Assembly (NCBI RefSeq): GCF_900114065.1
Contig: NZ_FORS01000002.1
Span: forward strand, 496,001 to 560,000
Direction: 5' to 3'
From: Stutzerimonas kunmingensis
GTDB lineage: Bacteria; Pseudomonadota; Gammaproteobacteria; Pseudomonadales; Pseudomonadaceae
DNA length: 64,000 nt
Numbering within the stretch: the first letter of the stretch is position 1; each line of letters opens with the position of its first letter. A model generated the notes under the pieces. The model was not told the DNA's origin, made no database searches, and saw only the letters and a list, made by a program, of their open reading frames with translations. Shown here one piece after another: positions 30,863 to 41,396 of the stretch. The position numbers and the translations under genes were made by a program.

Positions 30863-31942
30863 TCAATCAGCCGGCAACGCCCGGTTGTACCAGTCACAGC
30901 TGCGGTTGATGCTGCGCACCAGCCAGAGCATGACCGGCACCTCGATCAATACGCCAACTACGGTCGCAAGGGCCGCGCCTGAATTGAAACCATAGAGCAC
31001 GATTGCAACGGCAACCGCTAGTTCGAAGAAGTTCGAAGCACCGATCATCGCTGAAGGGCCGGCAACATCATGGCGAACCAGGAAACGACGGTTGAGCCAG
31101 TAGCCCAGTCCGGCGATGAATAGTGTTTGCAGCAGGATCGGTACCGCGAGCATGGCGATGATCAACGGCTGGGCCACGATCGCTTCGCCCTGGAAGGAGA
31201 ACAGCAGGACGAGGGTCGCCAGCAACGCCACGATGGAAAATGGCTGCACCTTCGCCAGTGCCGCCTGAAAGGCCCGCTCACCGCGCTTCATCAGCCTGCC
31301 GCGAATGAACTGGGCGATGGCCAGCGGAATGACGATGTACATCACTACCGATAGCAACAGGGTATCCCAGGGCACTGGAATCGACGACACGCCGAGCAGC
31401 AGGGCGACGATTGGCGCAAAGGCAAACACCATTACCACGTCGTTCAGCGCCACCTGGGTCAGGGTGAAATTGGCGTTGCCGTTGCAGAGATTGCTCCAGA
31501 CGAAAACCATCGCCGTGCAGGGTGCGGCGCCCAGGAGGATCAGGCCAGCCATGTAGCTATCGAGCTCGGAAGCCGGGAGCCACGGCGCGAAGACATGCTC
31601 TATGAATACCCAGCCGAGCAGGGCCATGGTGAATGGCTTGACCGCCCAGTTGACGAACAGCGTGATGCCCATGCTCGCCCGTTGTGCATAAACCTCCCGC
31701 AGCGCCGAGAAATCGATCTTCATCAGCATCGGGATGATCATCACCCAGATCAGCAGGCCGACCGGAATGTTCACATGGGCGATTTCCAGCGCGCCGACCG
31801 CTTGTGCGGCAGCGGGCAGTCCCAGACCGAGGAGGGTGCCGGCAACGATGCAGAGAAAGACCCAGAGCGTCAGATAACGCTCGAAGAATCCGAGCGGGAC
31901 GCCGGCCGCTTTCTTCCCGGCCACTTCACATTGACTGGACAT
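30863..31942 (-). CDS. ACR3-family arsenite efflux pump
   Basis: The 359-residue inner-membrane protein has ten predicted transmembrane segments. The family signature GAAPCTAMVFVWSNLCNGNANFTLTQVALND (about 138-168) includes the conserved Cys in PCTAMVFVWS that is essential for As(III) export, and the WVMIIPMLMKIDFSAL block precedes it. ACR3 pumps use the proton gradient to expel arsenite; Pseudomonas operons often label the gene arsB or acr3. It follows the ArsO-like gene by 48 bp and is presumably co-transcribed. Confidence 0.93.
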   Translation of the reverse strand: MSSQCEVAGKKAAGVPLGFFERYLTLWVFLCIVAGTLLGLGLPAAAQAVGALEIAHVNIPVGLLIWVMIIPMLMKIDFSALREVYAQRASMGITLFVNWAVKPFTMALLGWVFIEHVFAPWLPASELDSYMAGLILLGAAPCTAMVFVWSNLCNGNANFTLTQVALNDVVMVFAFAPIVALLLGVSSIPVPWDTLLLSVVMYIVIPLAIAQFIRGRLMKRGERAFQAALAKVQPFSIVALLATLVLLFSFQGEAIVAQPLIIAMLAVPILLQTLFIAGLGYWLNRRFLVRHDVAGPSAMIGASNFFELAVAVAIVLYGFNSGAALATVVGVLIEVPVMLWLVRSINRSCDWYNRALPAD

Positions 31943-31990
31943 CGCTAATTACACCTTTTCGCATGATGATCGGGATTGCATCGGTGGTTG

Positions 31991-33076
31991 CTAGGGGCGC
32001 TGCAGGTCCTTTGCGGCAAGTGCCTGAACGAGCTCATCGACGGTACTTCGCGCCGTGCGGGTGACGCCGATCAGCGTGGCAGATGCCATGCCGGTCCAGT
32101 CGCCGTAGCCCACCAGCCAGAGATTGGGTTGCTTCACGACACGGGTGCCTTCTACCTGTACTTTGCCATCGGCCTCGATGATGCCGAGTTCACGAAGATG
32201 ATCCAGTGCCGGGCGGAAACCTGTGCACCAGATCACCGCGTCCAGATCCTCACGACGCCCATCCGCCCACTCGACTCCCGTTTCGGTGAAGCGCGCGAAG
32301 GGGCGCTCGGCCACCAGAACGCCACGCTCGCGGGCTTCGCGCACCGGCGGCACCATGACGATGTCACCGAAGCCGCCGGCCGGCTCGTCGATGCTGCGTC
32401 CCTTCTGCTGCGCCTTCCAGCGCGCGGTGGCGCGCTCGAACAGCACGCGGCCGTCGACATCGTCGGGCAGAAACGCAGGTGGCTCCTGAGTGACCCAGCG
32501 TGTCTCGCTGGCTCTGGATAGCTCGGCGAGGACCTGCGCGCCGGAGTTTCCACCGCCTACCACCATCATCCGTTTACCTGCGAAGGGACCAGGGTCACGG
32601 TAGTGAGCCGAGTGAATCTGCGCACCCTGAAAAAGCTCGCGCCCTTCATAAGGCGGAATGAAAGGCTTGCTCCAGGTGCCCGTCGCACTGATGACTGCGC
32701 GAGCCAGCCAATGCTGATCGCCTGCTTGCACACGCCAGAGATCGTCGAGGCGGCTGATCGTATCGACTCGAACCGATCGCTGAATGGGAAACCGGTAGCG
32801 ATCTTCGTAACGTCGCAAATAATCGATAACATCGCTGCGCGTGGGATTGCCCGGCTCGACCGGAGCAGGCATCGGCCAGCCGGCAATCGAGCTCCAGGCG
32901 GCGGGTGAGAACAGTCTCAGCGACTCCCAGGCGTGCAGCCATGCGCCGCCGGGACTGGGCTGTTCATCCAACAGCAGATAGGACAGCGACGTGCGGCGCA
33001 CAAAGTACGCAGTCGTCAGGGCGGACTGTCCTGCGCCAATGATGATGACATCGAGAACATTGGGTGCTGTCATCAA
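31991..33076 (-). CDS. arsO: ArsO-like FAD/NADPH flavoprotein
   Basis: The 361-residue protein has two Rossmann motifs: [15 protein letters not shown] (FAD, about 13-27) and [16 protein letters not shown] (NADPH, about 175-190). The rest matches flavin-containing monooxygenases of the ArsO type found in arsenic islands. The final block [19 protein letters not shown] is the usual FAD-binding end of this group. ArsO has been linked to arsenic resistance with ArsH/ArsB-like genes, but its chemistry is unproven. It is the first gene of the minus arm, divergent from arsC1 across 192 bp that hold the putative ArsR operator. Confidence 0.8.
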   Translation of the reverse strand: MMTAPNVLDVIIIGAGQSALTTAYFVRRTSLSYLLLDEQPSPGGAWLHAWESLRLFSPAAWSSIAGWPMPAPVEPGNPTRSDVIDYLRRYEDRYRFPIQRSVRVDTISRLDDLWRVQAGDQHWLARAVISATGTWSKPFIPPYEGRELFQGAQIHSAHYRDPGPFAGKRMMVVGGGNSGAQVLAELSRASETRWVTQEPPAFLPDDVDGRVLFERATARWKAQQKGRSIDEPAGGFGDIVMVPPVREARERGVLVAERPFARFTETGVEWADGRREDLDAVIWCTGFRPALDHLRELGIIEADGKVQVEGTRVVKQPNLWLVGYGDWTGMASATLIGVTRTARSTVDELVQALAAKDLQRP

Positions 33077-33097
33077 GCGGCTCCCGTAAAGGCGGAT

Positions 33098-33109
33098 ATT
33101 CGTTCGAAT
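33098..33109. promoter_or_regulatory. Palindrome near the arsO start, candidate ArsR site
   Basis: ATTCG, TT, CGAAT (33098-33109), extended to ATATTCGTTCGAATA. It lies 22 bp upstream of the arsO ATG in the divergent promoter region. Confidence 0.45.
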
Positions 33110-33207
33110 AAATATATGCGATGCGGAATATACGCCTCTTGTTCCGGCGCAACAAACTCGCCTTTGACGGCGCGCACTAAATAGCTGGGCTACTCGAGAG
33201 AGAGAGC

Positions 33208-33237
33208 TTTACTTGCTTATGCGCTAAGCAATATATT
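33208..33237 (+). promoter_or_regulatory. Promoter of the plus-strand ars operon with internal palindrome
   Basis: TTTACT (33208-33213), 18-bp spacer, TATATT (33232-33237). TTGCTTA-TGCGC-TAAGCAA (33213-33231) overlaps this spacer, the position expected for an ArsR operator. Confidence 0.5.
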
Positions 33238-33268
33238 CGCCCAAGCATATCTTATGGGGAACGGCTTC

Positions 33269-33682
33269 ATGGCCTACAAATCGCGTGTCCTGTTCGTCTG
33301 CGTCGCCAACTCGGCACGCTCCCAGCTCGCCGAGGCGTTGCTGCGGCATACCGATTCGGAGCACTTCGAGGCGTTCAGTGCAGGCACTGCTCCCACCCAG
33401 GTCGATCTACGAGCGTTGGCAGCGCTCGAGCAGCTTGGCGTTGCGACAGTGGGATTGCACAGCAAATCGCTGGAGGAAGTGGAAGGGCAACCGTTCGATT
33501 TCGTGATCACGCTGTGTGATAAGTCATCGTTGGAATGCCTTGCACTGCCTGGTGCGGGCGAGTACATCGCCTGGAACTTCGAAGACCCTGCCACCAGCGA
33601 CCAGCCGGATGCTTACCGGCACACGCTTCACGAGATACATGAGCGGATCAAGATGTTCGTGTTGGTCAAGAACAAGCGCTGA
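33269..33682 (+). CDS. Low-molecular-weight phosphatase/arsenate reductase homologue, first copy
   Basis: The 137-residue protein begins MAYKSRVLFVCVANSARSQLAEALLRH. CVANSAR (11-17) is the C-x5-R catalytic loop of the LMW tyrosine phosphatase and thioredoxin-linked arsenate reductase fold. It has the SLEEVEGQPFDFVITLCDKS segment and EDPATSDQPDAYRHTLHEIHERIKMFV at the end, with the aspartate-proline of the general acid. It lacks the second buried Cys pair seen in the downstream copy, so it may act on a different substrate. The ATG at 33269 is favoured by GGGGAA 11 nt before. Confidence 0.75.
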   Translation: MAYKSRVLFVCVANSARSQLAEALLRHTDSEHFEAFSAGTAPTQVDLRALAALEQLGVATVGLHSKSLEEVEGQPFDFVITLCDKSSLECLALPGAGEYIAWNFEDPATSDQPDAYRHTLHEIHERIKMFVLVKNKR

Positions 33683-33692
33683 GAAGATATCA

Positions 33693-34049
33693 ATGGTCGA
33701 GCACCTGACACCTACCACCGTATTCAAATGCCTGGCAGACGAGACTCGCGTGCGGATCGCGTTGCTCGTCGCCCGTGAAGGCGAATTGTGTGTCTGCGAG
33801 CTGACCTGTGCTCTGGATGAAAGCCAGCCAAAGATCTCGCGGCATCTGGCGCTGCTGCGCGGATGCGGAATTCTGGAAGACCGCCGTCAGGGCCAATGGG
33901 TTTACTACCGACTCCACCCGCACCTGCCTGACTGGGTGACCGACATGCTGCAGCCGATCCTGGCCGCCAACAAGAATTGGCTGGGCGATAACGTGCAGCG
34001 CCTCGAAAGTATGCGCAACCGCCCAGAACGCGCCAGCTCATGCGCCTGA
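33693..34049 (+). CDS. arsR: ArsR-type arsenic-responsive repressor
   Basis: The 118-residue ArsR/SmtB winged helix protein has the metalloid site in helix 3: ELCVCEL with C33 and C35, preceded by VFKCLADETRVRIALLV. The recognition helix is in ESQPKISRHLALLRGCGILEDRRQGQWVYY. The C-terminus has two further Cys-bearing positions (SSCA). It represses the ars promoter until As(III) binds. It lies second in the operon, after the first LMW-phosphatase homologue, at 10 nt distance with a weak GAAGA ribosome site. Confidence 0.93.
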   Translation: MVEHLTPTTVFKCLADETRVRIALLVAREGELCVCELTCALDESQPKISRHLALLRGCGILEDRRQGQWVYYRLHPHLPDWVTDMLQPILAANKNWLGDNVQRLESMRNRPERASSCA

Positions 34050-34062
34050 ATCAAGAACGACC

Positions 34063-34533
34063 ATGAACATTCTCTTTCTCTGCACCGCCAACAGCTGCCG
34101 CAGCATTCTGGCCGAGGCGCTGTATAACCATCTCGCGCCGGCCGGCATGCGCGCGTTCAGCGCCGGCAGCGTACCCCGAGGCGATATCAATCCGCTGACG
34201 CTTGAGGCGCTGGCGCGGGCCGGCATTGCGGCTGATGGCTTGTATAGCAAGAGCAGCGATGCGCATCAGGCGCTGAATCCCGACTTCGTCATTACCGTCT
34301 GCGACAAGGCCGCTGGCGAAGTGTGCCCGGTGCATTTCGGGCCGGCCATCAAGGCGCACTGGGGGCTTGCCGATCCTTCCGAGAGCGTCGGTAGTCCCGA
34401 GGAAATAAAAGCGGCGTTCGATGCCACGCTGGTCAGGCTCAAGCTACGTTTCACCGCGTTTCTCGCGCTACCGCTCGCTCAGCTGGATGCCGCTACGCTG
34501 AGAACCGAGCTGGCGCGCATCGGCACACTTTGA
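34063..34533 (+). CDS. arsC: Arsenate reductase (LMW-phosphatase type), second copy
   Basis: The 156-residue protein begins [23 protein letters not shown] with the C-x5-R loop C7..R13. A later Cys pair in [12 protein letters not shown] (C80 and C88) completes the three-cysteine relay of thioredoxin-coupled arsenate reductases. It converts arsenate to arsenite for export. The ending is longer than in typical ArsC of 130-140 residues and includes [18 protein letters not shown]. It follows arsR by 13 nt, so it is in the same operon. Confidence 0.9.
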   Translation: MNILFLCTANSCRSILAEALYNHLAPAGMRAFSAGSVPRGDINPLTLEALARAGIAADGLYSKSSDAHQALNPDFVITVCDKAAGEVCPVHFGPAIKAHWGLADPSESVGSPEEIKAAFDATLVRLKLRFTAFLALPLAQLDAATLRTELARIGTL

Positions 34534-34552
34534 ACCTAGCAGGACATGCCTA

Positions 34553-35266
34553 ATGAACGACGATCTGCCCAATATCGACCCAGATCTGCTGGATATGCCT
34601 GACCTGGACAAGCTTGCTCTGCCGGCAGGTCCAGAACACAGGCCACGCATCCTGCTGCTCTATGGCTCTAACCGGGAGCGCTCCTACAGTCGTCTGCTGG
34701 TACAGGAAGCTGCGCGCCTGCTCGAGCGTTTCGGTGCCGAGACGCGCATATTCAATCCGTCCGGATTGCCCCTGCCGGACGATGCACCGGACAGCCATCC
34801 GAAGGTGCAGGAGCTGCGCGAGCTGATGCAGTGGTCGGAAGGTCAGGTGTGGTGTTCGCCGGAGCGTCACGGCTCGATGAGCGCGGTGCTCAAGGCGCAG
34901 ATCGACTGGGTGCCGCTGGCCATGGGCGCGGTGCGGCCGACACAGGGCAAGACGTTGGCGATCATGCAGGTCAGTGGCGGCTCTCAGTCGTTCAACGCGC
35001 TGAACCAGATGCGCGTGCTGGGCCGCTGGATGCGCATGATCACCATCCCGAACCAGTCCTCGGTGGCCAAGGCCTTTCTCGAATTCGACGACGCCGGCCG
35101 GATGAAGCCCTCGGCCTACTACGACCGTGTGGTGGATGTGATGGAGGAGCTGATCAAGTTCACCCTGCTGGTACGCGGCCGGGCCGACTACCTGGTCGAT
35201 CGCTATTCGGAACGCAAGGAGTCGGCCGAAGCGCTGTCCCGTCGCGTCAATCAACGCTCCATCTGA
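34553..35266 (+). CDS. arsH: ArsH-type NADPH-dependent FMN reductase
   Basis: The 237-residue protein is a flavodoxin-like FMN reductase: [22 protein letters not shown] (FMN phosphate loop), [26 protein letters not shown] (second FMN-binding block, with the GSMSAVLK turn), and [26 protein letters not shown]. This is the ArsH family, which oxidises trivalent methyl-arsenicals to the pentavalent form. It lies 19 nt after arsC with a GGAC-type ribosome site. ArsH with ArsP in one island points to defence against methylarsenite. Confidence 0.92.
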   Translation: MNDDLPNIDPDLLDMPDLDKLALPAGPEHRPRILLLYGSNRERSYSRLLVQEAARLLERFGAETRIFNPSGLPLPDDAPDSHPKVQELRELMQWSEGQVWCSPERHGSMSAVLKAQIDWVPLAMGAVRPTQGKTLAIMQVSGGSQSFNALNQMRVLGRWMRMITIPNQSSVAKAFLEFDDAGRMKPSAYYDRVVDVMEELIKFTLLVRGRADYLVDRYSERKESAEALSRRVNQRSI

Positions 35267-35284
35267 CTTTCAGGAATCGCCCGC

Positions 35285-35779
35285 GTGTCCCATCCCTACG
35301 ACATCCTCGATGTACCCGGCAGCGCCGGTCAGCTGATCTTCACACCGTGCCCCGGCAGCAAGGGCACTAGCGTCGACGAGGCGCTGGCTACCCTGCAAGC
35401 GGCCGGCGCTGACGCGCTGATCACCCTGATGCCTGCTGAAGAGCTGGCGCGCAACGAAGCTACGCAGCTGGCGCAGCTCTGTGCCGAGCGCGGCCTCGAG
35501 TGGTTTCACCTGCCGGTGGCTGACGAACAGGTGCCGCTGGCGGACTTCGACGAGGCTTGGGAACAGTCGACGGATCGGATCAATGAGCTGCTGGATGCGG
35601 GCAAGCGCATCGCCATTCACTGCAAGGGCGGCTCCGGTCGTACGGGCCTGATCGCAGCGCGCATTCTGATAGACCGCGACGTGCCGCGCGCAAGCGCCAT
35701 CGCCAGCGTCCAGGCGTTGCGCCCCAAAGCTATCCAGCATCCGGCGCATGTCGGCTGGATCGAACGCTTCGGCGCATGA
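35285..35779 (+). CDS. Dual-specificity phosphatase-like protein of the ars island
   Basis: The 164-residue protein has the catalytic loop [10 protein letters not shown] with C113 in a DSP/PTP fold; the general acid Asp is probably in [18 protein letters not shown]. It starts with GTG and follows arsH by 18 nt, so it is part of the operon. Such proteins recur next to ArsJ/GAPDH clusters in my recollection; the substrate is unknown. A possible role is a phosphatase for an arseno- or phospho-metabolite, which is inference. Confidence 0.75.
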   Translation: MSHPYDILDVPGSAGQLIFTPCPGSKGTSVDEALATLQAAGADALITLMPAEELARNEATQLAQLCAERGLEWFHLPVADEQVPLADFDEAWEQSTDRINELLDAGKRIAIHCKGGSGRTGLIAARILIDRDVPRASAIASVQALRPKAIQHPAHVGWIERFGA

Positions 35780-35789
35780 CGGGCTTCGC

Positions 35790-36116
35790 ATGCTGAATAC
35801 GCTCGGCCTGTTCGTCATTACCGCGATAGCGGAGATCGTCGGCTGCTATCTGCCATACCTCTGGCTGAAACAGGGCAAGAGTATCTGGTTGCTGCTGCCG
35901 GCTGCGCTTTCCCTCGCGCTGTTCGCCTGGCTGCTGTCGCTGCATCCCACCGCCGCCGGGCGCGTGTATGCGGCGTATGGCGGCGTGTATGTCGGCGTGG
36001 CACTGGTCTGGCTGTGGCTGGTCGATGGCGTGCGCCCGACCTGGTGGGACCTGCTTGGCTGCGCCGTGGCGATGCTAGGCATGGCGATCATCATGTTTGC
36101 GCCACGAACTTCCTGA
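35790..36116 (+). CDS. YnfA-family small multispanning membrane protein
   Basis: The 108-residue protein is almost entirely hydrophobic with four predicted transmembrane segments. [65 protein letters not shown] and [20 protein letters not shown] are the YnfA (UPF0060) pattern. Homologues have been described as small multidrug-resistance-like transporters; the substrate here is unknown. It starts 10 nt after the phosphatase-like gene and precedes the GAPDH gene by 25 nt, so it is inside the ars operon. Confidence 0.85.
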   Translation: MLNTLGLFVITAIAEIVGCYLPYLWLKQGKSIWLLLPAALSLALFAWLLSLHPTAAGRVYAAYGGVYVGVALVWLWLVDGVRPTWWDLLGCAVAMLGMAIIMFAPRTS

Positions 36117-36141
36117 TTCACCTTTCAAAAGCGAGTCATCC

Positions 36142-37146
<1,005 letters not shown>

Positions 37147-37200
37147 GATGCCGCTGAGAGGCGTTCACTGAGAGCGGTGCGGGCTATGGAAGAAGGGCAG

Positions 37201-37226
37201 GTAGGGTGGGCTGGAGCCCACCCTAC
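37201..37226. repeat. 26-bp extragenic palindrome between GAPDH and arsJ
   Basis: GTAGGGTGGGCT and AGCCCACCCTAC around GG, a REP-like sequence. It may modulate arsJ expression from the GAPDH transcript. Confidence 0.7.
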
Positions 37227-37326
37227 GGCAAATCCGTGACTCGAATCCCCGACTCTTTTCTCGGCATGCCACGCCATCGCCAATCTAGCTGCGCAGTACA
37301 CCTGCTCAATCAATCCGGAACCGACC

Positions 37327-38541
37327 ATGCAAGCCTTTGCCAGACTGTCCCCTGAGGTGCGCCAGTACCTGATCGTCACCGGTAACTACTGGGCGTTCAC
37401 GCTCACCGACGGCGCGCTGCGCATGCTGGTGGTGCTGCATTTCCATTCGTTGGGCTACACGCCACTGCAGATCGCGGCGCTGTTCCTGTTCTACGAGGTG
37501 TTCGGTGTCGTCACCAATCTGGTTGGCGGCTATCTCGGCGCTCGACTCGGCCTGAACCGGACGATGAACCTTGGCCTGGCGATGCAGGTGGTGGCGCTGC
37601 TGATGCTCACTGTGCCAGCGGCGTGGCTGACGGTGCCTTGGGTGATGGGTGCGCAGGCGTTGTCCGGTATCGCCAAGGACCTGAACAAGATGTCGGCCAA
37701 GAGCTCGATCAAGCTCCTGGTGCCCGACAGCCAGCAGGGCACGCTGTACAAGTGGGTGGCCATCCTCACCGGCTCGAAGAATGCGCTCAAGGGCGTGGGA
37801 TTTTTCCTCGGTGGCGCACTGCTGACGCTGCTGGGATTCGGCGGCGCGGTCCTGGCGATGGCTGCGGTGCTAGTCGTGATCTGGATCAGCAGCCTGGTCC
37901 TGTTGAAAAAGGATCTTGGCAAGGCGAAGGCCAAACCAAAGTTCAAGGACATCCTCTCCAAAAGCCCGGCAATCAACGTACTGTCGGCCGCGCGGCTGTT
38001 TCTCTTCGGGGCTCGCGATGTCTGGTTCGTCATCGCGCTACCGGTGTACCTGAGCACCGTCTTCGGCTGGAATTTCTGGATGGTCGGTGGCTTTCTGGCC
38101 TGCTGGATCATCGGCTATGGCATCGTCCAGTCGATGGCGCCGGCCATTACCGGCAAGCGCAGCGGCAACGTGCCGGATGGACGTGCGGCCTTCATCTGGG
38201 CCGCGCTGCTGGCGGCGCTACCGGCGGCAATCGCTGTGGGCCTGACAGCTGATGCTTCGCCGCAATGGGTGCTGATCGGCGGGCTGCTGCTATTCGGTGC
38301 GCTGTTCGCAGTGAATTCCTCGCTGCACAGCTATCTGATCGTCAGCTACGCCAAGGAAGACGGCGTTTCGCTGGACGTGGGCTTCTATTACATGTCCAAC
38401 GCCATGGGTCGGTTGATCGGTACCCTGCTCTCCGGTTGGGTGTTCCAGGCCTATGGGTTGCAGGCTTGCCTGTGGGTATCGTCACTCTTCGTGCTGCTCG
38501 CCGCGATTATCTCGCTGCGCCTGCCTCGTCACACGCAATAG
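37327..38541 (+). CDS. arsJ: ArsJ-type MFS exporter of 1-arseno-3-phosphoglycerate
   Basis: The 404-residue protein has about 12 transmembrane segments of the major facilitator superfamily. The start LSPEVRQYLIVTGNYWAFTLTDGALRMLVVLHFH, the SGIAKDLNKMSAKSSIKLL region and GSKNALKGVGFFLGGALL are the ArsJ pattern. Its role with the upstream GAPDH is export of 1-arseno-3-phosphoglycerate out of the cell. It starts 180 bp after GAPDH, unusually far for this pair, with a palindrome in between. Confidence 0.92.
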   Translation: MQAFARLSPEVRQYLIVTGNYWAFTLTDGALRMLVVLHFHSLGYTPLQIAALFLFYEVFGVVTNLVGGYLGARLGLNRTMNLGLAMQVVALLMLTVPAAWLTVPWVMGAQALSGIAKDLNKMSAKSSIKLLVPDSQQGTLYKWVAILTGSKNALKGVGFFLGGALLTLLGFGGAVLAMAAVLVVIWISSLVLLKKDLGKAKAKPKFKDILSKSPAINVLSAARLFLFGARDVWFVIALPVYLSTVFGWNFWMVGGFLACWIIGYGIVQSMAPAITGKRSGNVPDGRAAFIWAALLAALPAAIAVGLTADASPQWVLIGGLLLFGALFAVNSSLHSYLIVSYAKEDGVSLDVGFYYMSNAMGRLIGTLLSGWVFQAYGLQACLWVSSLFVLLAAIISLRLPRHTQ

Positions 38542-38553
38542 CTGAGTAGGGAA

Positions 38554-38575
38554 GGTCGGGCGCGAACGCCCGACC
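38554..38575. terminator. Bidirectional terminator between arsJ and the porin gene
   Basis: GGTCGGGCG, CGAA, CGCCCGACC, a perfect nine-pair stem between two convergent genes. Confidence 0.8.
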
Positions 38576-38583
38576 CGTATCGC

Positions 38584-39838
38584 TTAGTAGCTGTACTGCA
38601 GCTGCGCCCAAAGCTTCTCGGTGTCCACCGAATAATCGTCCGCGTCGTAGCCGGCGTACTTGACCGTTGCGACCAGCCCTTTGACCAGCGGGACGGCGCG
38701 GCTGTAACCGATGTTGATCTCTTCCCCGTACTGCTCGCTGCCACGCTCGGCGCGGAAGTCGTGGTACCAGGCCTGCAGCGTGCCGCCGAAGAGCGGCAAA
38801 GTGCCGCCGAGATAGACGTCCTGCACGCCGTCCGCCGGCGTCAGCAGGAAGGTATCGGCCCAGCCCTGAAAGGCGTGCTTGGTGGCCAACGGCGTCTGGA
38901 AGGCGCGATTGCCCGGCCCCGAGTCGCCGTCCAGTACTTCCACGCCCGCTTTCAGAGTCGCGCCCTTGAGGGCATAGCCTAGCTCGGCCAGGTAGTACTC
39001 GCTGCTCAGCTCCTGAGGATTGCCGGCGTAGTCCTGGCGGCGTGCATATTCAAGCGCATAGCTGATGCCGTGGAGGGCACCGTTCAGACGCAGACCTGTG
39101 GTCTTGCTGGACAGGGTGCCGAGCGCAGCGGCGGGTGCAGTGGCGATGTTGTCCAGTCCCAGCAGATAGCTGTAGGCGATGGCCGCCAGCGCCGGTGAGT
39201 GAGCGTAGCGGGCGTTGAACAGATGGCTGTGGCCTTCGATATTGGCCGGGTTGGCGCGATTGTCGAAACGGTTGTCGCCCGGGCCGAAGATCGTGTTGAT
39301 GTTGTTGATGTAGGCGTAAGTCAGGGTCAGCTTGTCGAGCGGTTGCAGCTGGCCCAGCACGCCGTCGTAGGTTTGTTCGTGCTGCCGCCAACCGACGCCA
39401 CCGACGAAGCGCTGGTTGTCCAGATTGATGCGCTGACGGCCGGCAATGGCGCTGCCGAACGCGTGGTCGTAGCGCAACAGCGCCTGGTTGATCTCGCTGC
39501 CGTCGGGGTCGGCTACCACGGAGTAATCGGTCTGGCCGTTGCGTGTGCTGTTGTAGGCGGCATCCCCCAGGCGGCTTACGTTGTCTGCCTCGACCAGAGC
39601 CGACAGGCCGTACCACTTGCCGGTCTGAAAGCCGACGCGGGTGCGCAGCGTCTGGGCGTTGGCGTGCTCAAGTGCGTCGTCCTGATCTACGTGCTCGTAG
39701 CGATACCGCACATCCAGAATCGGTTTCGCGTCGGTGAACAAGCTGCTGAAGGTTTCCTGAGCGAAAACCGCCGGACTGCAATAACAGCCCAGCGCTCAGC
39801 AGGTAGGGGGTCAGATGATGGGGATGCAGGTTCTTCAT
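38584..39838 (-). pseudogene. Outer-membrane porin (alginate-export-like) with frameshift in the signal peptide
   Basis: The mature barrel frame is open for about 385 residues, with many alternating strands and a C-terminal LWAQLQYSY ending in an aromatic residue, typical of an outer-membrane barrel. The signal-peptide start MKNLHPHHLTPYLLSAGLLLQ (AAGGAG upstream, ATG at 39838) is in a different frame and stops early. The mature frame reads SPAVFAQ just before QETF at the junction. Removing one base near 39778 would join them. It is either a real frameshift mutation or a sequencing error. Its location beside arsJ may be functional. Confidence 0.7.
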
Positions 39839-39970
39839 GTGCCGCTCCTTGGTTGACATCGGAGCGAAAGATAGGCTGCTTACTATTTTGCCATTGACAG
39901 CCGTCAAGGCCATAGAAAAGCTCTGGAACAGGCCTTGCGACCCGTTCGCGAGGCCTGACAGGAGTCGAGC

Positions 39971-40153
39971 TCAGCTGCTGTGTACAGCGGTTCTCAGCAT
40001 GCCGATCTCATGTGCGGCGCGCTGAATCAGTGCGGCAGCGTTCGGCCCGGCCTTGTCATGACCGTTACGACGCCCGCGGCGCCAATGCACCATGGGCTGG
40101 AGTGCACTGATATCCGATCGGGTAACCAGTTCTTCGAGTGATCGCTTGCTCAT
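39971..40153 (-). CDS. Small basic protein, 60 residues
   Basis: MSKRSLEELVTRSDISALQPMVHWRRGRRNGHDKAGPNAAAL and on: a helical, basic protein with a ribosome site GAGGAC 10 nt upstream. No known family. It could be a short regulator; a longer in-frame start exists without ribosome support. Confidence 0.5.
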   Translation of the reverse strand: MSKRSLEELVTRSDISALQPMVHWRRGRRNGHDKAGPNAAALIQRAAHEIGMLRTAVHSS

Positions 40154-40305
40154 GTTCGCGTCCTCACGTCGTGAGTTCGGTGGAGCGTCCTTGCGCCATG
40201 GGGAGTCCATGAGCAGACGATGCGCGATGATTGTTACAACGGTTTGGCAGCACGGCGCAATCGGATGGCCGGTGCAGGGAGGAGAAGACGGCTAACGCGC
40301 CAGCA

Positions 40306-40998
40306 TCAGACTTCGGTGATCGCGCTGACGCTGGTGATGCCAGCGTTCCAGATCATCTCGTAGTGTGCGGTCTGAACGATGGACAGTACGCGCCGCGGCG
40401 TCATGAGTGCCCAGCAATGCCGGCCTGGGCTACGTACCGAGTGATACCGCAACCCGGGGAATCCCTCTTGCCTGGCGAGGCGACCGAACTGGCGGGACTG
40501 GAAGTAATCATCTGCGTCGTAGATCGGATCCGACATCGACACGCTCGTGGCATCCAGCAGCCCGGCCTCGTTGAATTGACATGACAACCCGCGGAAAACG
40601 AACCGCTCGAAGTTCAAGCCTACGACATTCGACCAGTAGTGCTCCTGGTGATACCGCACCTCGGCCAGTGCCGTTTCCATGCTGTCAGCCAGATACAACA
40701 CGCCGTAGCTGCCATCGCTGAAACGAGAACCGGCTGGATTCACGTGGGTGAACGGCGCCGTAGCGTAGGAGCAGCCCGGAATGCCGAACGGTATTTCTGA
40801 CCGAGGAATCAGCTCGAGGCGGCCAGTTTCGTTGTGCAATCTCGGGTTTGTCAGCGCCTGCAACTGATAGAGGATTTCAAATTCCTCAGCGTCGGCTACG
40901 TCATCGAACAGATCGATGGGAGGATACTTGGAGTTCACCAGCCGGTACGACTGGCACCGGGCATCGGCCAGTATCGGCAGTCGCTGCGGCACTACCAC
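40306..40998 (-). CDS. RES-domain toxin
   Basis: The 230-residue protein has the RES domain: CYRLVNSKYPP-type start (here CQSYRLVNSKYPP), GRFSDGSYGVLYLADSMETALAEVRYH with the catalytic Arg/Tyr/Glu pattern of NAD-degrading RES toxins, and a C-terminal Ser-rich part. The toxin kills or arrests cells by removing NAD+ unless neutralised by its partner. It has a GTG start and overlaps the antitoxin by 7 bases. The location between an ars island and the core genome fits an accessory insertion. Confidence 0.8.
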   Translation of the reverse strand: MVVPQRLPILADARCQSYRLVNSKYPPIDLFDDVADAEEFEILYQLQALTNPRLHNETGRLELIPRSEIPFGIPGCSYATAPFTHVNPAGSRFSDGSYGVLYLADSMETALAEVRYHQEHYWSNVVGLNFERFVFRGLSCQFNEAGLLDATSVSMSDPIYDADDYFQSRQFGRLARQEGFPGLRYHSVRSPGRHCWALMTPRRVLSIVQTAHYEMIWNAGITSVSAITEV

Positions 40999-41396
40999 TG
41001 CGCGCCTCGCAGGCTGTCGATACGGCGGAACGACTCGTACAGGGAAATCATGTCCCCCTGAGCCATTACCTCCAGCGGCGATCGCCCGTTGAAGAATTCG
41101 TTGTGATTGGGCATTGCCGGAAAGCCGTAAGTGTTTTCCGGGTTATCGAAGATCAGCCGCAGTGCTGCGTGGATGTTGAGAATGAAACTGACGCGCTGCA
41201 TCTGGTCGGGGTCCAGACTGACCGACCAATCTGCATTGCGCAGTTTGGCCCGTGCGTGAGTACTGCGGGAGATACGCAATATCCGACAGGCCTGTTCGGT
41301 AGACGCCTGCCATTTATCGAGAATGTTCACCGCAGTACGAAGGCCGGCGGCGCACTGGTCTTTGGTAAACGCGGGTGCCTGAAGAGTCGCAGTCAT
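40992..41396 (-). CDS. Xre/MbcA/ParS-type antitoxin of the RES pair
   Basis: The 134-residue protein has an N-terminal helical domain with AVNILDKWQASTEQACRILRISRSTHARAKL (a helix-turn-helix). The C-terminal MbcA/ParS-like toxin-binding region has RVSFILNIHAALRLIF and NPNHNEFFNGRSPLEVMAQGD. It neutralises the RES toxin and represses its own operon. It lies upstream of the toxin, as usual for this system. The 279 bp upstream hold only the promoter region and the tRNA-Leu 3' flank. Confidence 0.8.
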   Translation of the reverse strand: MTATLQAPAFTKDQCAAGLRTAVNILDKWQASTEQACRILRISRSTHARAKLRNADWSVSLDPDQMQRVSFILNIHAALRLIFDNPENTYGFPAMPNHNEFFNGRSPLEVMAQGDMISLYESFRRIDSLRGAQW

